The notes below the pieces were generated by a model. The model worked only from the letters and a program-made list of their open reading frames with translations. It was not told the DNA's origin and made no database searches. Shown piece after piece: positions 62,785 through 64,000 of a stretch of DNA of 64,000 nt. A program made the position numbers and the translations under genes. Location: assembly GCF_000321415.2 (NCBI RefSeq), contig NC_019902.2:682001-746000 (forward strand). Reading direction: 5' to 3'. This stretch comes from Thioalkalivibrio nitratireducens DSM 14787. GTDB taxonomy: Bacteria; Pseudomonadota; Gammaproteobacteria; Ectothiorhodospirales; Ectothiorhodospiraceae. Positions within the stretch are counted from its first letter, which is position 1, and each line of letters begins with the position of its first letter.

Positions 62785-64000
62785 GACCCGACTGACACGC
62801 AACTTTTCCATCATCGCGCATATCGACCATGGCAAGTCGACGCTCGCGGACCGACTCATCCAGGTCTGCGGCGGGCTGACCGAGCGTGAAATGGCCGAGC
62901 AGGTGCTGGATTCGATGGATCTCGAGCGCGAGCGCGGCATCACCATCAAGGCCCAGAGCGTGTCGCTGTTCTACGACGCGGCTGATGGCCAGCGCTACCA
63001 GCTGAACTTCATCGACACACCTGGGCATGTCGACTTCTCCTACGAAGTCTCACGCTCGCTCGCCGCCTGCGAGGGTGCGCTGCTGGTGGTCGATGCGTCC
63101 CAGGGTGTCGAGGCACAGAGCGTCGCCAACTGTTACACCGCGATCGACCAGGGCCTGGAGGTCGTGCCGGTACTGAACAAGATCGATCTGCCGGCCGCGG
63201 AGCCCGACCGGGTCGCGACTGAGATCGAGGACGTGATCGGTATTGAGGCGGCGAACGCGATCCAGGTCTCTGCGAAGACCGGGGCAGGCGTGCCGGAACT
63301 GTTGGAGGAACTGGTGCGTCGGATCCCGCCGCCGGAAGGCCGTGCGGACGCTCCGCTGCAGGCGCTGGTCATCGACTCCTGGTACGACAACTACCTCGGC
63401 GTGGTGGCGCTGGTACGGGTCAAGGTCGGCCAGCTGCACGCAAAGCGCCGGATCATCGCGATGTCGGTCGGACGTGCCTACGAAGTGGACCGGGTCGGCG
63501 TGTTCACCCCGAAGCCGGTGGACCGGCCGTTCCTCGACGTCGGCGATGTCGGTTATGTGATCGCGAGCATCAAGGACATCACCGGGGCAAAGGTCGGCGA
63601 CACCTTCACCGACGCGCAGAACCCGGCCACCACCCCGCTGCCGGGTTTCCAGGAGGTGCAGCCGCGCGTCTTCGCCGGGCTGTTCCCTATCAGCGCCGAG
63701 GCCTTCAACGACCTGCGCGACGCCCTGGACAAGCTGCGCCTGAACGACGCCTCCCTGCAGTTCGAGCCGGAGACCTCGCAGGCGCTGGGATTCGGATTCC
63801 GCTGCGGTTTCCTCGGGATGCTGCACATGGAGATCGTGCAGGAGCGATTGGAGCGCGAGTACAACCTGGATCTCATCACTACCGCGCCCACGGTGGTCTA
63901 CGAGGTCGAGAAGACCGACGGCGAAGTGGTGCCGGTGCACAATCCGTCGGAACTTCCGCCTGCCAACGAGGTGGCGGAGATCCGTGAACCGGTGATCCTG
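62777..64000 (+). CDS. lepA: Elongation factor 4 (LepA), 3' end outside window
   Basis: 408 codons are visible from ATG 62,777. The GTPase domain has [18 protein letters not shown] (G1), [13 protein letters not shown] (G2), [20 protein letters not shown] (G3) and [13 protein letters not shown] (G4). The beta-barrel and G'-like parts follow ([20 protein letters not shown]). It binds the ribosome and back-translocates or assists initiation. The C-terminal third is cut off by the window edge. Confidence 0.95.
   Translation, partial: MTETRLTRNFSIIAHIDHGKSTLADRLIQVCGGLTEREMAEQVLDSMDLERERGITIKAQSVSLFYDAADGQRYQLNFIDTPGHVDFSYEVSRSLAACEGALLVVDASQGVEAQSVANCYTAIDQGLEVVPVLNKIDLPAAEPDRVATEIEDVIGIEAANAIQVSAKTGAGVPELLEELVRRIPPPEGRADAPLQALVIDSWYDNYLGVVALVRVKVGQLHAKRRIIAMSVGRAYEVDRVGVFTPKPVDRPFLDVGDVGYVIASIKDITGAKVGDTFTDAQNPATTPLPGFQEVQPRVFAGLFPISAEAFNDLRDALDKLRLNDASLQFEPETSQALGFGFRCGFLGMLHMEIVQERLEREYNLDLITTAPTVVYEVEKTDGEVVPVHNPSELPPANEVAEIREPVIL

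Overview
The window is GC-rich bacterial chromosome. The right third carries a gene order typical of Gammaproteobacteria: ffs, dnaX, ybaB, recR, hinT; orn and nadB; then rpoE, rseA, rseB, rseC, a DegP/MucD protease and lepA. The combination of this core with small c-type cytochromes, a glutathione-linked Prx5-Grx hybrid and legionaminic-type sugar genes suits an Ectothiorhodospiraceae-like lineage. That placement is an inference, not a demonstrated identity.

Bases 1 to about 35,320 form a heavily rearranged accessory region. It holds at least a dozen toxin-antitoxin (TA) modules or remnants: PIN/VapC types with several antitoxin classes, TacAT, HicBA, TumE/TumA, BrnTA, three AbiE-type nucleotidyltransferase systems, and orphan ParD-like and HigA-like antitoxins. 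These are interspersed with a degraded polysaccharide cluster (LegC-type aminotransferase, LegB-type dehydratase, a PglC-like initiating transferase, and broken heparinase and glycosyltransferase genes). Dispersed pieces of a YdcF-family gene and of an alpha/beta hydrolase are also present. Insertion elements are an IS4-type element whose transposase carries a DruA-like N-terminal domain (8-bp target duplication, inserted in an AbiEii gene), a frameshifted IS110 transposase, and a four-gene rve/AAA transposon. A 280-bp MITE-like element is present twice, each copy with its own 8-bp target duplication.

Most non-coding DNA of this region is repeat. Family R1 is a REP/BIME-like palindromic unit in long arrays, locally exact 119- or 120-bp tandems. 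Families A, B and C are chained head to tail at a common GTTAG/CGTGAAA junction. Two identical GIY-YIG nuclease genes sit inside R1 arrays. The order AbiEi-AbiEii, GIY-YIG, LegC occurs twice about 18.6-22 kb apart, with one degraded partner in each pair, which indicates an old segmental duplication.

From 35.5 kb the sequence becomes progressively ordinary: a GNAT gene, a TetR regulator followed by a cytochrome and an RND efflux pair, a PCu(A)C-like copper chaperone, an OmpR/EnvZ-type two-component system, glutathione reductase with a peroxiredoxin-glutaredoxin hybrid, and then the conserved core. The rpoE-rse-degP block senses and repairs envelope damage. The TA island and repeats look like a mobile, actively decaying compartment next to it.
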